Shown here in pieces: positions 1 to 10,143 of a stretch of 64,000 nucleotides of DNA. Each line of letters begins with the position of its first letter. Position 1 is the stretch's first letter. Position numbers and translations under genes: made by a program. Source of the DNA: Cocos nucifera. Its lineage: Eukaryota > Streptophyta > Magnoliopsida > Arecales > Arecaceae. The notes below the pieces were generated by a model. That model was not told the origin of the DNA. It saw only the letters and a program-made list of their open reading frames with translations, and did not search any database. Location of the stretch: positions 1-64,000 of the forward strand of contig QRFJ01000048.1 of assembly GCA_006176705.1 (NCBI GenBank). The letters run 5' to 3'.

Positions 1-287
1 CAGAGAGAGATAGTCATATCACATGGGTAATCATAGTCTTATGCTCAAATATCTCCTATCTCACGATTCCTAATGATCTTAAATCTAAGCTTTGATATCA
101 CTCTATCATGTTCTTAGTGATCATAACCTTATGATTAAATATTTCTTAACTTATAGTCCCTAGAGATCATAATCTAGGCCCAAGTACCTCTTAAGTCATA
201 ATTTCTAATAATCATAATCTTAAGCTTTGATATCACTTATATCATAGTTCCTAAAGATCTTAAACCTAAGCTTTGATATCATTTTAT
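1..287 (-). repeat. LTR-retroelement leader with repeated primer-site-like motifs
   Basis: No gene is visible. On the minus strand a degenerate version of the tRNA-Met primer-binding motif TGGTATCAGAGC occurs three times (near 88-108, 215-235 and 262-282, read on + as AAGCTTTGATATCA). A-rich spacers containing TCATAATC separate the copies. Together with the LTR-like end just to the right, this suggests the 5' leader of a minus-strand LTR retroelement with a locally repeated PBS region. The same arrangement recurs near 15090-15150. Confidence 0.45.
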
Positions 288-439
288 CACATCCCAAATT
301 CAGCATCAGGATCGGATATGTGATGGGTGTATACTCCTTAGGATGAGGTCCTAAAGAATATCTTAGGCCTATAAAATCACTCCATTACTTGAACTTTAGG
401 TCAAGCTTATCCAAAATTATGTCCTACAACTCTGAAAAA
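288..439 (-). mobile_element. LTR end fragment (minus strand)
   Basis: Read on the minus strand, this stretch ends like the LTRs at 15152 and 18467: a 'conditions...ATCCGATCC...TGCTGAATT' type terminus followed by the PBS-like motif. The rest of the LTR is separated from it by the CACTA insertion that begins at 440, and I could not find its far part. Confidence 0.4.
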
Positions 440-2390
440 TACTACTACAAAAAGAGCCTATGATAGCACATACTATGACAGCGGTTTTCGAAATTGCTAC
501 AATAAAGTCTACGGTAGTGGTTAAAAAGAATTATTGCTATAGATTGACCAATAGCAGCGGTTATAAGAAATCACTACCATAGGCCGACCTATGGCAGCGG
601 TTCTTTGTAATCGCTACAGTAGGTCCGATCTATGGCAGTGATTCTTTGTAACCGCTGTAATAGGTTCGATCTATTGTTGCAGCGGTTAACGACAACCACT
701 GTCATAAGTCAGACCTATAGTAGCAATTAGAAAAATTGCTGCTATAGATCAGTCCTATAGCAATGGTTCTTTGTAACCATTGCTATAAGTCGATCTATGG
801 CAGCGGTTATTTATAACAACTGTCATATATTTTTTTCTTATTTTTTCTCTAAATATTACATAATTTTAAAATTTAATGTTCATCTTCATCGTTCATTATC
901 TAAATAATTATCATTAGAGTATCATCGCAAAAGATCGCCTCAATCCAATGGCTCTAGCTTCATCGATCAGAAAAATTTGATTTTGACGACCTCGAATGAC
1001 GATATGATGATCTGATAGATGAAGACCTTTGATGGATTCAAAAATCTGCAATGATGATCTTGGTTATATTTATAGCGTACTATCAAAGTTTCACTTCAAT
1101 TGGATATCGTTATCTTCGTCAATTTAGTATAAATTAATTTTGATCATTAAATGATAAACAAGTGATCAAAGGATTAGACCATGTTTGATTATGAGATAAT
1201 TTTTTTTATAAATGATCTTGGCTACTACTTTAATCATTTTTTATGGTGGTGATTATAAAATTTAACTCATGTGACTAAGAACGATCTAAAACTATACATC
1301 GCCTGATAACCATTCTAAATTTTTTTGGTTTGTTATGTCTCATTCTTTTGCAATATCTGCTTACATGAATAGTTCACATGAAAATGATTTGAATTTTACT
1401 ATCATCATTGCATAAAATAATTAAAATTATAGCAAAGATCATTTATAAAAAATTATCTCATAATCGAACGCCATTTAGTCCTTTGATAGCTTTATTTCTA
1501 ATTTAATGATGGAAATCATTCCATATTAAATTGGACCAGGATAACGATATCCGATTGAAGTAAAATATTATAGTATGCTATAATATCATCGAGATCTCAT
1601 TATAGATTTTTAAATCAATTGGAGTCTTCATCTATCAAATTATTGCATCGTCATTCATTCATGATCATCGAAATCAAATTTTTCTGATCGATGAAGCTAG
1701 GGCCATCGGATCGAAGGCGATATTTTGTGATGATACTTCTAATGATAATTATTTAGATAATGAACGATGAAGATGAGTATTAAATTTTAAAATTATATAA
1801 TATTTAGAAAAAAATTAAAAAAAAAATATTTTCAACCTACAACAATGATTACTGAAAATCGCTGCTATAGATCTATGGTAGTGGTTAGAAAATTGCTGCC
1901 GTAGATCTATTGCAGCGGCTTTCAGTAATCACTGTCATAAATCAATGACAGCGATTCGAATAATCATTTTCATAGGTTAGATTAAAAATTCTTCAAATTT
2001 TTCTTTTCTTTTCGTGCGCACCCTCTCTCTCCCCTCCTCCTCCGTCGTCGGTGAGACTCCACCTAAGTCCTTCCCCCCAGTCGGTGCCGCCCTCCTTCTC
2101 ACCCTACCAGCCCCAGCCTCTTGGTGCCCCCCCTCCTTCCCCTTTGCCTCTCCAACCTTGGTAGCCACCGCCCCCTGCTCGTGCCACGCCACCCCCCCTC
2201 CAGCTCATCCTCCTCCTCGCGCTGGCCCCTCCTCGATGGTCTTTTTCCACCCCCCTCCCATCCAACCCCCTATCCGTCCCACCCCCCGTGCTGCCCTTCC
2301 CATCCCGACCGCCACCGCCATCCCGCCCCTGCCCTCCCCCCTGCCCCCTACCCTCCAGAAGAAACCCTTCTCGAGGTACTCGACTTAAGT
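440..2390 (+). mobile_element. CACTA transposon, truncated 5' end
   Basis: The element begins TACTACTACAAAAAG, a CACTA-type terminus with the first C changed to T. Subterminal repeats of the form CTATGGCAGCGGTT, in both orientations, fill 455-830 and 1840-1975. They flank a long palindrome (838-1815), and a C-rich block follows (2010-2385). The order matches the left end of the element at 42384 and the reversed right end of the one at 41521, so it is the same family. No matching right terminus follows; the similarity stops near 2390. Confidence 0.8.
838..1815. repeat. Long inverted repeat inside CACTA fragment
   Basis: The arm starting near 840 (AAAATTTAATGTTCATCTTC) is the reverse complement of the arm ending near 1815, over roughly 420 bases each, with a short central loop. 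Equivalent palindromes occur at the same relative place in the two other CACTA elements (40140-41130 and 42737-43700), so the palindrome belongs to the family rather than being a later insertion. Confidence 0.75.
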
Positions 2391-2859
2391 GCTGAGTACC
2401 AGTTCCTGGCGGCTCCTTTGAAGGTGGATGGAAACATTCGATATAAAATAGTATCTGGCACACCGTGGAGTAGCATCATTATCTGGAAAGCCTCCAGATG
2501 GTCGATTGGATTGGTGATTCCGTCATAACTCTCAAACTATGGGAGCTTGAAGTTCGACGAAATTGATTTCTGCATAATCTTCCGAGAAAAAGGAGAGTTA
2601 GTATAAATATCGTTACAGTATGAGGAGGGAGTATGATGGAGTTCTTTGATTCATTGACTCATTTTTTAGAGCCTTTGATCTAGAAGATCTTCACGATCAT
2701 TGATCTCTGAGATTTTTTGATGGAATAGGAGCAAAGCTCCCTTTGGGGTCGAGTCATGGTCCGAGCAAGGGCTCTCCACCCTCTACTTTTTTTTTTTGGA
2801 GGTCACCGATTAACTAGCCCAAGTAGGCCATCCTAGACCGAATCATGAGGCTCTGAAGA
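2391..2859. other. Unassigned repeat-like stretch
   Basis: This stretch lies between the broken CACTA element and the gypsy gag relic. It has no convincing ORF. It is probably interior sequence of the minus-strand gypsy element whose 5' LTR is at 3189-4173, but I see no protein homology to prove it. Confidence 0.3.
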
Positions 2860-3080
2860 AGCCTGCTCCAGCCATATTGGCATTGAAACCTGTCAATGTA
2901 TGGCCTGCACCGCCTCCATGAGATCACGAACCTGCTGGACCAATAGGTTGAACTACTCCGCATCCACCATGGCTATAGGTGCAGCTTGAGTTGCTGGAGC
3001 TGAAGTGGAAGTGGATAGATCTGGATAGGATCTGGTTGTAGAAGTCGTTGACCGTTGGATCGAAGCTTTTCTAGGAGGTA
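2860..3080 (-). pseudogene. Ty3-gypsy gag N-terminus relic
   Basis: The minus-strand translation from about 3080 reads (I)PPRKAS-QRST, then an S/T/P-rich stretch, then FNLLVQQVRDLMEAVQ, ended by stops. The start codon is ATA instead of ATG. The same sequence with ATG (MPPRRALTRRSM...) starts at 34579 in the gypsy element at 28278-35671. The basic MPPR start, low-complexity linker and short helix next to a 5' LTR are typical of a plant gypsy gag start. No capsid core, protease or polymerase follows. It is non-functional. Confidence 0.6.
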
Positions 3081-3188
3081 TTTATTTCGGAAAGAACTCT
3101 AGAGAGAAAAAAGAGAGATCGCTGCTAAGCACTCCTTTAAAAATAAGAAAATCTCAGTAATAGAGATCCCTTCCTCTAGCGCCAATCC

Positions 3189-4173
3189 TATTGGTGCAGA
3201 ATCTGGTTGACGCCAGATCGAACCAAAGTTGAGGAAGAAAAGGTCACTATCAGTGACCTACAAAATAAAGTCCCATCCAGAGTCGGTGGTGGTGGCTTCA
3301 GTAGGATCCTCCAACGATCAAGTCAGCTTTTCTGATCAACAAAAATGGAGTGCTCAGAAAAGAATTCAGCAGAATTTTGAAAAGGAGAAGAGAGCTCAGA
3401 AAAAACATATCTGAAGGATTTTTTTTATAGACGGAGCTTGTAATAGATTGATAGTGACAGCCAAAACCATCCGGTAATGGACCGCTCGGGGCTACGTGGA
3501 GTTTGTTACGAAGAGTAGTATCCATTGTCATGATGTATCCATTCATTGAGATTTAATAGTCGAAGTTTGAAGAAAGTAGGCATTGGTTGGTGAAGAGCTT
3601 TGACATATATCAATTCTAGAGGAGTTCGAACTCCTAAAGGGAATACGGCTAGAGAGAATCATCCGAAAGAAATGCTAGTTGAAATCTGAAAGTAATCCAT
3701 TGAAAAAATTTGGATCGAGTTCGACTGATGGAGAAGTCCAGAAGAAGTTCGACTGATGGAGAAGTTTGGTTGAAGGAGAAGTTCGAAAGGAGTTTGGCTA
3801 CTGAAGGGGTCCGAAAGGAGTTCGACTGTTGAAAGAGTTCGGAAGGAGTTTGACTGCTAGAGGAGTCCGGCTGATGGAGAAGTCTGAAAGAAGTTCGACT
3901 GCTGAAGGAGTTCGAAAGAAGTTCGATTGCTGAAGGAGTCCGGCTGATGAAGAAGTTCGAAAGAAACTCAACTGCTGGAGGAGTCTGGAAGGAGTTCAGC
4001 TGCTGGAGGGGTCCGAAAGGAGTTCGGCTGCTGGAGGGGTCCGGAAGGAGTTCGGCTGCTTAAGGAGAAGTCCCAAGAGGAAGAATTTTCGATCGAAGCT
4101 CTTCTATGATTATCGATTATATTAGGCTAAACATCAGACTAGACTTCGATGGAAGTGGGGTTTATCCCCAATA
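3189..4173 (-). mobile_element. Ty3-gypsy 5' LTR (minus strand)
   Basis: This 985-base LTR is bounded by TATTGG and CCAATA, degenerate forms of TGTTGG/CCAACA. On the minus strand it is followed, at 3188 and below, by TTGGCGCTAGAGGAAGGG, a plausible PBS. Its length is almost identical to the 984-base LTR at 28278-29261. A minisatellite of about 30-40 bases (GAGTCCGGAAGGAGTTCGGCTGCTG-like) fills 3700-4065. The sequence right of 4173 is 115-base repeat from another element, so this LTR was inserted into it or joined to it by recombination. Confidence 0.75.
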
Positions 4174-4660
4174 GGAGAGGCCCTGACAAGGATCCTAATG
4201 TGCCTCTACAGTCCGTTAGGAATAGGAGAAGAACCTCATCCCAACGTGAGCAAAGTTGAAGACCTCGTTTATTTTAGACGAGATGAGGGGAGAGGCCCTG
4301 ACAATGGCCCTAATATGCCCCTACAGCCTATTAGGAGCAGGAGGAGATCCTCATCCTAACATGAGCAAAGTCGAAGGCCTCATTCATTTTAGATGAGATG
4401 AGGAAAGAGGCCCTGATAATGACCCTAATGTGCCCCTATAGCTCATTAGGAATAGGAGGAGAACCTCATCCTAACGTGAGCAAAGTCGAAGGTCTCATTC
4501 ATTTTAGATGAGATGAGGGGAGAGGCCCTGACAATGGCCCTAATGTGCTCCTACAGCTCGTTAGGAATAAGAGAAGAACCTCATCCTAGCATAAGCAAAG
4601 TCGAAGACCTCGTTCATTTTAGACGAGATGAGGAAATCTAAAAATCCTGGACCAAACTTC
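4174..4660 (+). repeat. 115-bp tandem repeat of gypsy interior
   Basis: About four copies of a unit of roughly 115 bases, containing AGGCCCTGACAATG, GTTAGGAATAGGAGGAG and AGCAAAGTCGAAGG. The same unit occurs at 5600-6055 (same strand) and in about 20 copies at 30060-32350 (opposite strand). It ends in a purine-rich stretch (GAGAGTAGGAGGACTA) just before the LTR at 4712, as expected for a polypurine tract. Confidence 0.8.
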
Positions 4661-4711
4661 GATCGTCATCTTTTTTCCTTCAAATTTTGAACTTGAGAGT
4701 AGGAGGACTAT

Positions 4712-5500
4712 TATTGGAAATAAACTCTGCTCCCATCGAAGTTCAGTCTGATATTTAGCCTAATATAACAGGTAATCATAGAAGAGCTTTAATCGAGAAT
4801 TCTTCCTCTTGGGACTTCTCCTTAAGCAGCCGAACTTCTTCCGGATCCCTCCAGTAGTCGAACTCCTTTCAGACTCCTCTAGCAGTCGAGCTCCTTCCGG
4901 ATTTCTCCATCAGCTAGACTCCTCCAGCAGCCGAACTTCTTTCAGACTCCTCCAGTAGTCGAACTCCTTTCGGACTTCAATATCAGCCGGACTCCTCCAG
5001 CAGTCGAACTTCTTTCGGACTCCTCCAGCAGTCGAACTCCTTTCGGACTTCTCCTTCAGCTGTACTTCTCCATCGATCAGACTTTTCCATCAGTCAAACT
5101 CCATTCAGATTTCTCCAGTGGATTACTTTCATATTTCAACTAGCATTCCTCCTAGATGATCCTCTCTAGTCGTATTTTTTTTAGGAGTTTGAACTCCTCT
5201 AAAATTGATATATGTCAAAGCTCTTCACTAACCAATGCCAGTTTTCTTCGAACTTCGGCTATTAAATCTCAACGAATGGACACATCACGATAATGGACAC
5301 TACTCTCCGTAATAAACTCTACGTGGTTTCGAGCGGTCCACTATCGGATGGTTACAGCTGTCACTATTAGTTTGTTATAGACTCCATCTATAAAAGAAAC
5401 CCTCCAGATATATTTTCTCTAAGCTCTATTCTTCTTTCCAAAATTTTGCTGAATTCGTTCCTAAGCACTCCATTTCTGTTGGCCAGAAGAGTTGACTTAA
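4712..5500 (+). mobile_element. Ty3-gypsy LTR, 3' end lost
   Basis: The LTR starts TATTGGAAATAAA after a polypurine-like tract and carries the family's minisatellite (CAGCAGTCGAACTCCTTTCGGACT-type units, 4820-5100). A TATA-like site (CTATAAAAG) lies near 5390. Similarity to the LTR at 6676-7974 runs through TTGGCCAGAAGAGTTGACTTAATCG and then stops, so about the last 100 bases including CCAACA are missing. Confidence 0.7.
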
Positions 5501-5599
5501 TCGTCCAATCCGGAACTTATCACTTGAAGAAGCTCGAAGGAACAACGCTCCCACGAACTTGAGACTTAAAGAATTTGAGAATGGAAGAAGCAATCAATA

Positions 5600-6055
5600 G
5601 TAGCTATGTTAGGAATATGAGGAGAATCTTGTCCTAACATGAGCAAGTCAAAGGCCTCATTCATTTTAGATGAGATGGAGGGAGAGGCCCTGACAATGAC
5701 CCTTATGTGCTCTCACGGTCCGTTAGGAATAGGAGGAGAACCTCGTCCTAATGCGAGCAAAGTCGAAGGCCTCGTTCATTTTAGACGAGATGGAGGGAGA
5801 GGCCCTGACAACGACCCTTATGTGCCTCCATAGTCCATTAGAAATAGGAGGAGAACCTTATCCTAACGTGAGCAAAGTCGAAGGCCTCATTCATTTTAGA
5901 TGAGATGGAGGAAGAGGTCCTGACAATAGGCCCTTATGTGCCCCCACAGCCCATTAGAAACTGGAGGAAAACTTCATCCTAACATGAGCAAAGTTGAAGG
6001 TCTCATTCATTTTAGACGAGATGAGAGGAGAGGCCCCGACAATGGCCCTATTATG
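5600..6055 (+). repeat. 115-bp tandem repeat of gypsy interior
   Basis: Four or so copies of the same 115-base unit as at 4174-4660. A unit length that is not a multiple of three means open frames through it shift at each copy, so the ORFs here are not treated as genes. Confidence 0.8.
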
Positions 6056-6560
6056 CCCGAGCTTCAACTTCGGCATCAACCTCAGCTGGAGATAAGATCT
6101 CCCTGGATCTCAACTTCAACGTCAACCTCGGCTAGAGACAAGATCTCTCCCGAGCTTCAACTATAACTTCAACCTCGACTGAAAATAAGATCTCTCCCGA
6201 GCTTCAACTACAATGTCAACCTCGATCAAAGATAAGATATCTCCGAGCCTCAATTTCAATATCAACATCGGTCAGAGACAAGATCTCTCCCGAGCCTCAA
6301 TTTCAATGTCAACTTTGGTTGGAGATAAGATCTCTTCGAGCCTCAATTTTAATGTCAACCTCGATCGAAGACAAGATCTCCCCCGAGCCTTAATTTTAAT
6401 GTCAACCTCAACTGGAGACAAGATCTCTCCCGAGCCCCAACTTCAATGTCAACCTTGGCTGGAGACAAAATCTCCTCCAAGCCTCAACTACAACGTCAGC
6501 CTCGGTTGGAGATAAGATCTCCTCCGAGCCTCAACTTCAACGTCAACCTCGGCTGGATAT
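6056..6560 (+). repeat. 47-bp tandem repeat of gypsy interior
   Basis: About eleven copies of a unit of about 47 bases, containing GTCAACCTCGGCTGGAGA and AAGATCTC and ending CGAGCCTCAACTTCAA. Reverse-complement relatives lie at 29390-30050 and 32370-33490. A short stretch (6560-6675) follows, with a purine-rich end (GATGTAGGGGGACTAT) next to the LTR. Confidence 0.8.
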
Positions 6561-6675
6561 AAGGTCTCCCCCAAGTTTCAACCCCAATGGGTGTAGAGCC
6601 TGGAAAGAGAATTCGATGGCCGCCTTTTTTGTACTCCCTTCCTTCGAGTTTCAAACTCAGATGTAGGGGGACTAT

Positions 6676-7974
6676 TGTTGGAAATAAATTTTGCTCTCGT
6701 CGAAGTCTGATCTGGTGCTTAGTCTAATGCGATCGATAATCATGGAAGAGCTTCAATCAAAAATTTTCTCTCTAGCAGTCAAACCCGGTCCGTTCTCCTC
6801 CAGCGGCCGAACTCATTCAGGGGCCTAACTCCTCAGCGGTCGAGGCCCAATCGAACTCCCTCTGGTCTCCTTCCTTCAATCGAACTCCTACAGAAGTCGA
6901 ACTCCCTTTCGAGCTCCTACGAGAGTCGAACTCCTTCCTGATTCCTTCAATCGGACTCCTACGGGAGCCAAACTCTCCTCTGAACTCTTCCTTCAGTCAG
7001 ACTCTTACGAGAGCCAAACTTTCTTTCGAGCTCCTACGGGAGCCAAACTCCTTTCTCATCCCTTCAGTCGGACTCCTACGGGAGCCAAACTTCCCTTCCG
7101 AGCTCCTACGAGAGCCGAAACTCCTTCCTTGATCCCTTCAGTCGGACTCCTATGGGAGTCGAACTTCCCTCCGAACTCCTCATTCAGTCGGACTCCTACG
7201 GGAGCCGAACTCTATTTTGAGCTCTTACGAGAGCCAAACTCCTTTCCTGATCCCTTCAGTCGGACTCCTACGGAAGTCGAACTCTCCTCCGAACTTCTTC
7301 TTCAGTCAGACTCTTACGAAAAATTGCCAAACTTCTTTCTAATTTTTTTAGTCGGACTCCTACGGAAGCCGAACTTTCTTCGAACTTCTCCTTCAGTCGG
7401 ACTCTTATAAAAGCCGAACTCCATCCTGATCCCTTCAGTCGGACTCCTACGAAAGTCAAACTCTTTTCTGATCCCTTCAGTCGGACTCTCTATGAACTTC
7501 TCCTTCAGTCGAACTTCTACGGGTGCCAAACTTCTTCCGAACTCCTTCAGTAGTCAGACTTCTACGAAAGCTGAACTCCTTTCGGACTTTTCTTCGAACG
7601 GATTCATACAGATAATCCCACTACTGAACAGTTACGAATGTTATTTATTAGGATAATAACGATTAGCATTTATCAGGACAGTTACGATTGTCATTTATCA
7701 GGATGGTTACGACTATTACAACAAGCTTCGTCTATAAAAAGTGACCCTTCAGATACGCTTTCTCTAAGCTCTTTTCTTCTTTCCAAAACTCTACCGAATT
7801 TCTCTTTGAGCACTTCATTTCTGTTGGCCAATAGAGCTAACTTGACAGTCGGAGGATCCTACTGGAGCCACCACCACCGACTCTGAATGGGACTTTATTT
7901 TGTAGGTCACCGGTGGTGACCTCGTCTTTCTCGAGTCCAGTTTGATCCGGCGTCAACCAAATTCTGCACCAACA
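6676..7974 (+). mobile_element. Ty3-gypsy 3' LTR
   Basis: A 1299-base LTR running from TGTTGGAAATAAA to CTGCACCAACA, with perfect TGTTGG/CCAACA termini. A polypurine-like tract precedes it and a TATA-like site (TCTATAAAAAG) lies near 7730. It is about 315 bases longer than its relatives because a 42-base minisatellite (TTCAGTCGGACTCCTACGGG-type units) has expanded at 6870-7560. What follows is not a primer-binding site, so this is the 3' LTR or a solo LTR of a broken element. Confidence 0.85.
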
Positions 7975-8760
7975 TATAGTAATAAGTAGGAAATGAGGGT
8001 TGAAGCTGTTTATAGGTATGATCAGAGAGTTTTTCAGGTTTGCAGAATCTGTATTCTGGGACTGATAAACAGGATCAGAATTTTAATTAATAATTAGGGA
8101 AAGCTAGTTGTTTTAAAAATAAAAGAATCCATTTGGGCAAATAGACCACTACTACCATGTTCTTTCTTTTTAACCTTTTAGAATTATGTTTCCTTTTATA
8201 ACTCCTCTCAAGTTAGCATTAAAATATTTTGGAAAGAGATTTGTGTTACAAATAAAAGAATTTATTTGGGCAAATGGATATGTACCTTTTCTTTCGTTTT
8301 AGCCTTTTTCGGATTCTATTTCCTTAACGTTAATGACCTTTCAGTTTTGGTATCTCCGCAAACTAAAAAGGTATTTAATAGGTGGGAATGATGAGACTTA
8401 ATTGCTTTAAAATCTGATAATAATGGAATAGGCAGGTTTTGGCATCTCTACAAATCAAAAAGGCATTTAATAGGAATGGGATGATAAGGCTTAATGGCTC
8501 TAAAATCTGATAAAAATCAAGTTATAAAATCGCTGATTCGAATCATCATAATATATAAATCTAATAGGGGATTTAATGGCTCTAAAATCTGATAATAATG
8601 GACGTCCTATAAAACTACTGAATCAAATCATCATAACATAGGGGGCATGGAAAAATGGAAGAAAAATTAAAATACCCAAATCAACATTTATGAAATATTA
8701 CATCTAAAAAATGTAGGAGCTAGATTTTTCACATACCAGGCCATCCATAGAGACTTTAAT
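7975..8760. repeat. Imperfect direct repeats, no gene
   Basis: No supported gene. Two blocks repeat: AAATAAAAGAATYYATTTGGGCAAAT at about 8118 and 8261, and a block built on TTAATGGCTCTAAAATCTGATAA at about 8395, 8490 and 8575. The pattern suggests local duplication or the interior of an unrecognised repeat. Confidence 0.5.
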
Positions 8761-9206
8761 GGGTGAACATCCTTCTATTAAGGACAAGGAAGAAGAATAA
8801 TAGGAAAGGAAGAAGAATGGTGGCCCAAAAGGAACGGTGGTATTCTAAGAAGAAGATTTTAGGGCATGCTGCAATTTTTCTATATCTGTGTTTTAGTGGA
8901 GAGTTATTAGTGTTTTGGTGGGAAGGAAATGCCATCCCTAAAATCAAGGCGCCAAAAATTCCTGCCCTCCTTCATCCCATCGTTAGCTCACTATGATATT
9001 TATTTTAGAGGCAAGAAACTAGCAATAGCCCCTACAAAGTGGAGAAATTATATACCTATAGAGGCAGATGGTATTTATGATTAGTTGGAGTATGAAGCAC
9101 ATTTTTAGAGGCATAATATTGATATTGCCTCTGAAATAGTAGTATTAGAGGCTCTTTTCTTTCTACGTCTGCAAAAGAGTCGCTAAAAAATACTTTTGGT
9201 GTAGTT
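8761..9206 (-). mobile_element. CACTA-like transposon end (second family)
   Basis: The right edge reads TACTTTTGGTGTAGTTG, close to the reverse complement of the common plant terminus CACTACACCAAAAGTA. Inside it, short motifs of the form AGAGGCA and GCCTCTAAAA recur in both orientations (9007-9170), as subterminal repeats do. A partner terminus is not visible and no transposase is present. Confidence 0.45.
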
Positions 9207-9354
9207 GACTCGTAACCAATATGGAACTAAACTACATTCATTGCACGGTAATGACCATAAATCCTAAATGAACCCCAAGCATCAGCAATCCATAGTCATT
9301 GCATGGGATAAGGATGATATGCATGGCAAATCCTATTAAAAATCATAAAAATAG

Positions 9355-9356
<2 letters not shown>

Positions 9357-9401
<45 letters not shown>
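9357..9401. repeat. (TA)n microsatellite
   Basis: About 22 uninterrupted TA units, about 490 bases upstream of the first neprosin gene. The homologous place before the second gene (about 55690) lacks it. Confidence 0.95.
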
Positions 9402-9405
<4 letters not shown>

Positions 9406-9795
9406 TGAGAATCCAGGTCGAAGAAGAAAGGCTCTTCCCCCGAGTTACTTATTTATCATAGTTAGGGGGGAACATGTACATGGATATAGTAAAATACAAA
9501 ATTCTATTAGTCTAGGATATTTTAGTGAAGTTAATCAGGTCGGAAAAATTAAATTAAAATAGATTATTTGAAATCTTTGGTAGTGGAGTTGGACCAAAAT
9601 TCATATCAACATCTCTTCGATTTTGATTGTGTTGTTAATGACAGGGGATCTAATCAATTCTAATCATTTGGGGGCAGAAAAAGGAAATAACATTTGATGA
9701 GCTATAATTTGATGATACGGTAGCCTCCTACATTTAATTTCACATTAGCAGAATCCATTGTATTTAATTTAAATAATATAAGATATAGTGACATA

Positions 9796-9810
9796 AATAA
9801 ATATATAGCA
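9796..9810 (+). promoter_or_regulatory. Candidate TATA box, neprosin copy 1
   Basis: ATAAATATATAGCA lies about 85 bases before the ATG at 9888. It is conserved at 55989-56002 before copy 2, in otherwise similar upstream sequence. Position and conservation support it; there is no transcript evidence. Confidence 0.45.
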
Positions 9811-9887
9811 ATAGAGGGAAGAAATTTTGTTTTATATACCGGATGGTATGTTATTTTCTTTTCATTGATAAACGGTTGAAGGAAGCC

Positions 9888-10069
9888 ATGAAGGTGCACA
9901 CAAGCATGTGCCATGGCCTGGGGCCGCTATTGCTAATGATAATTTGTTTATCTCATACCGAGGCTAGGGTGCTGGCCACATCGCGGCAATCTGAGGTGCG
10001 AGAGTATTTGAAGCGACTGAATAAGCCTGCCGTCAAAAGCATCAAGGTCTGCCATTCCATTATTCTATT

Positions 10070-10143
<74 letters not shown>

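Noticed and set aside
450..830. Repeated CTATGGCAGCGGTT words as a regulatory array
   Set aside because: They occur at both ends of three CACTA elements in both orientations, so they are transposon subterminal repeats.
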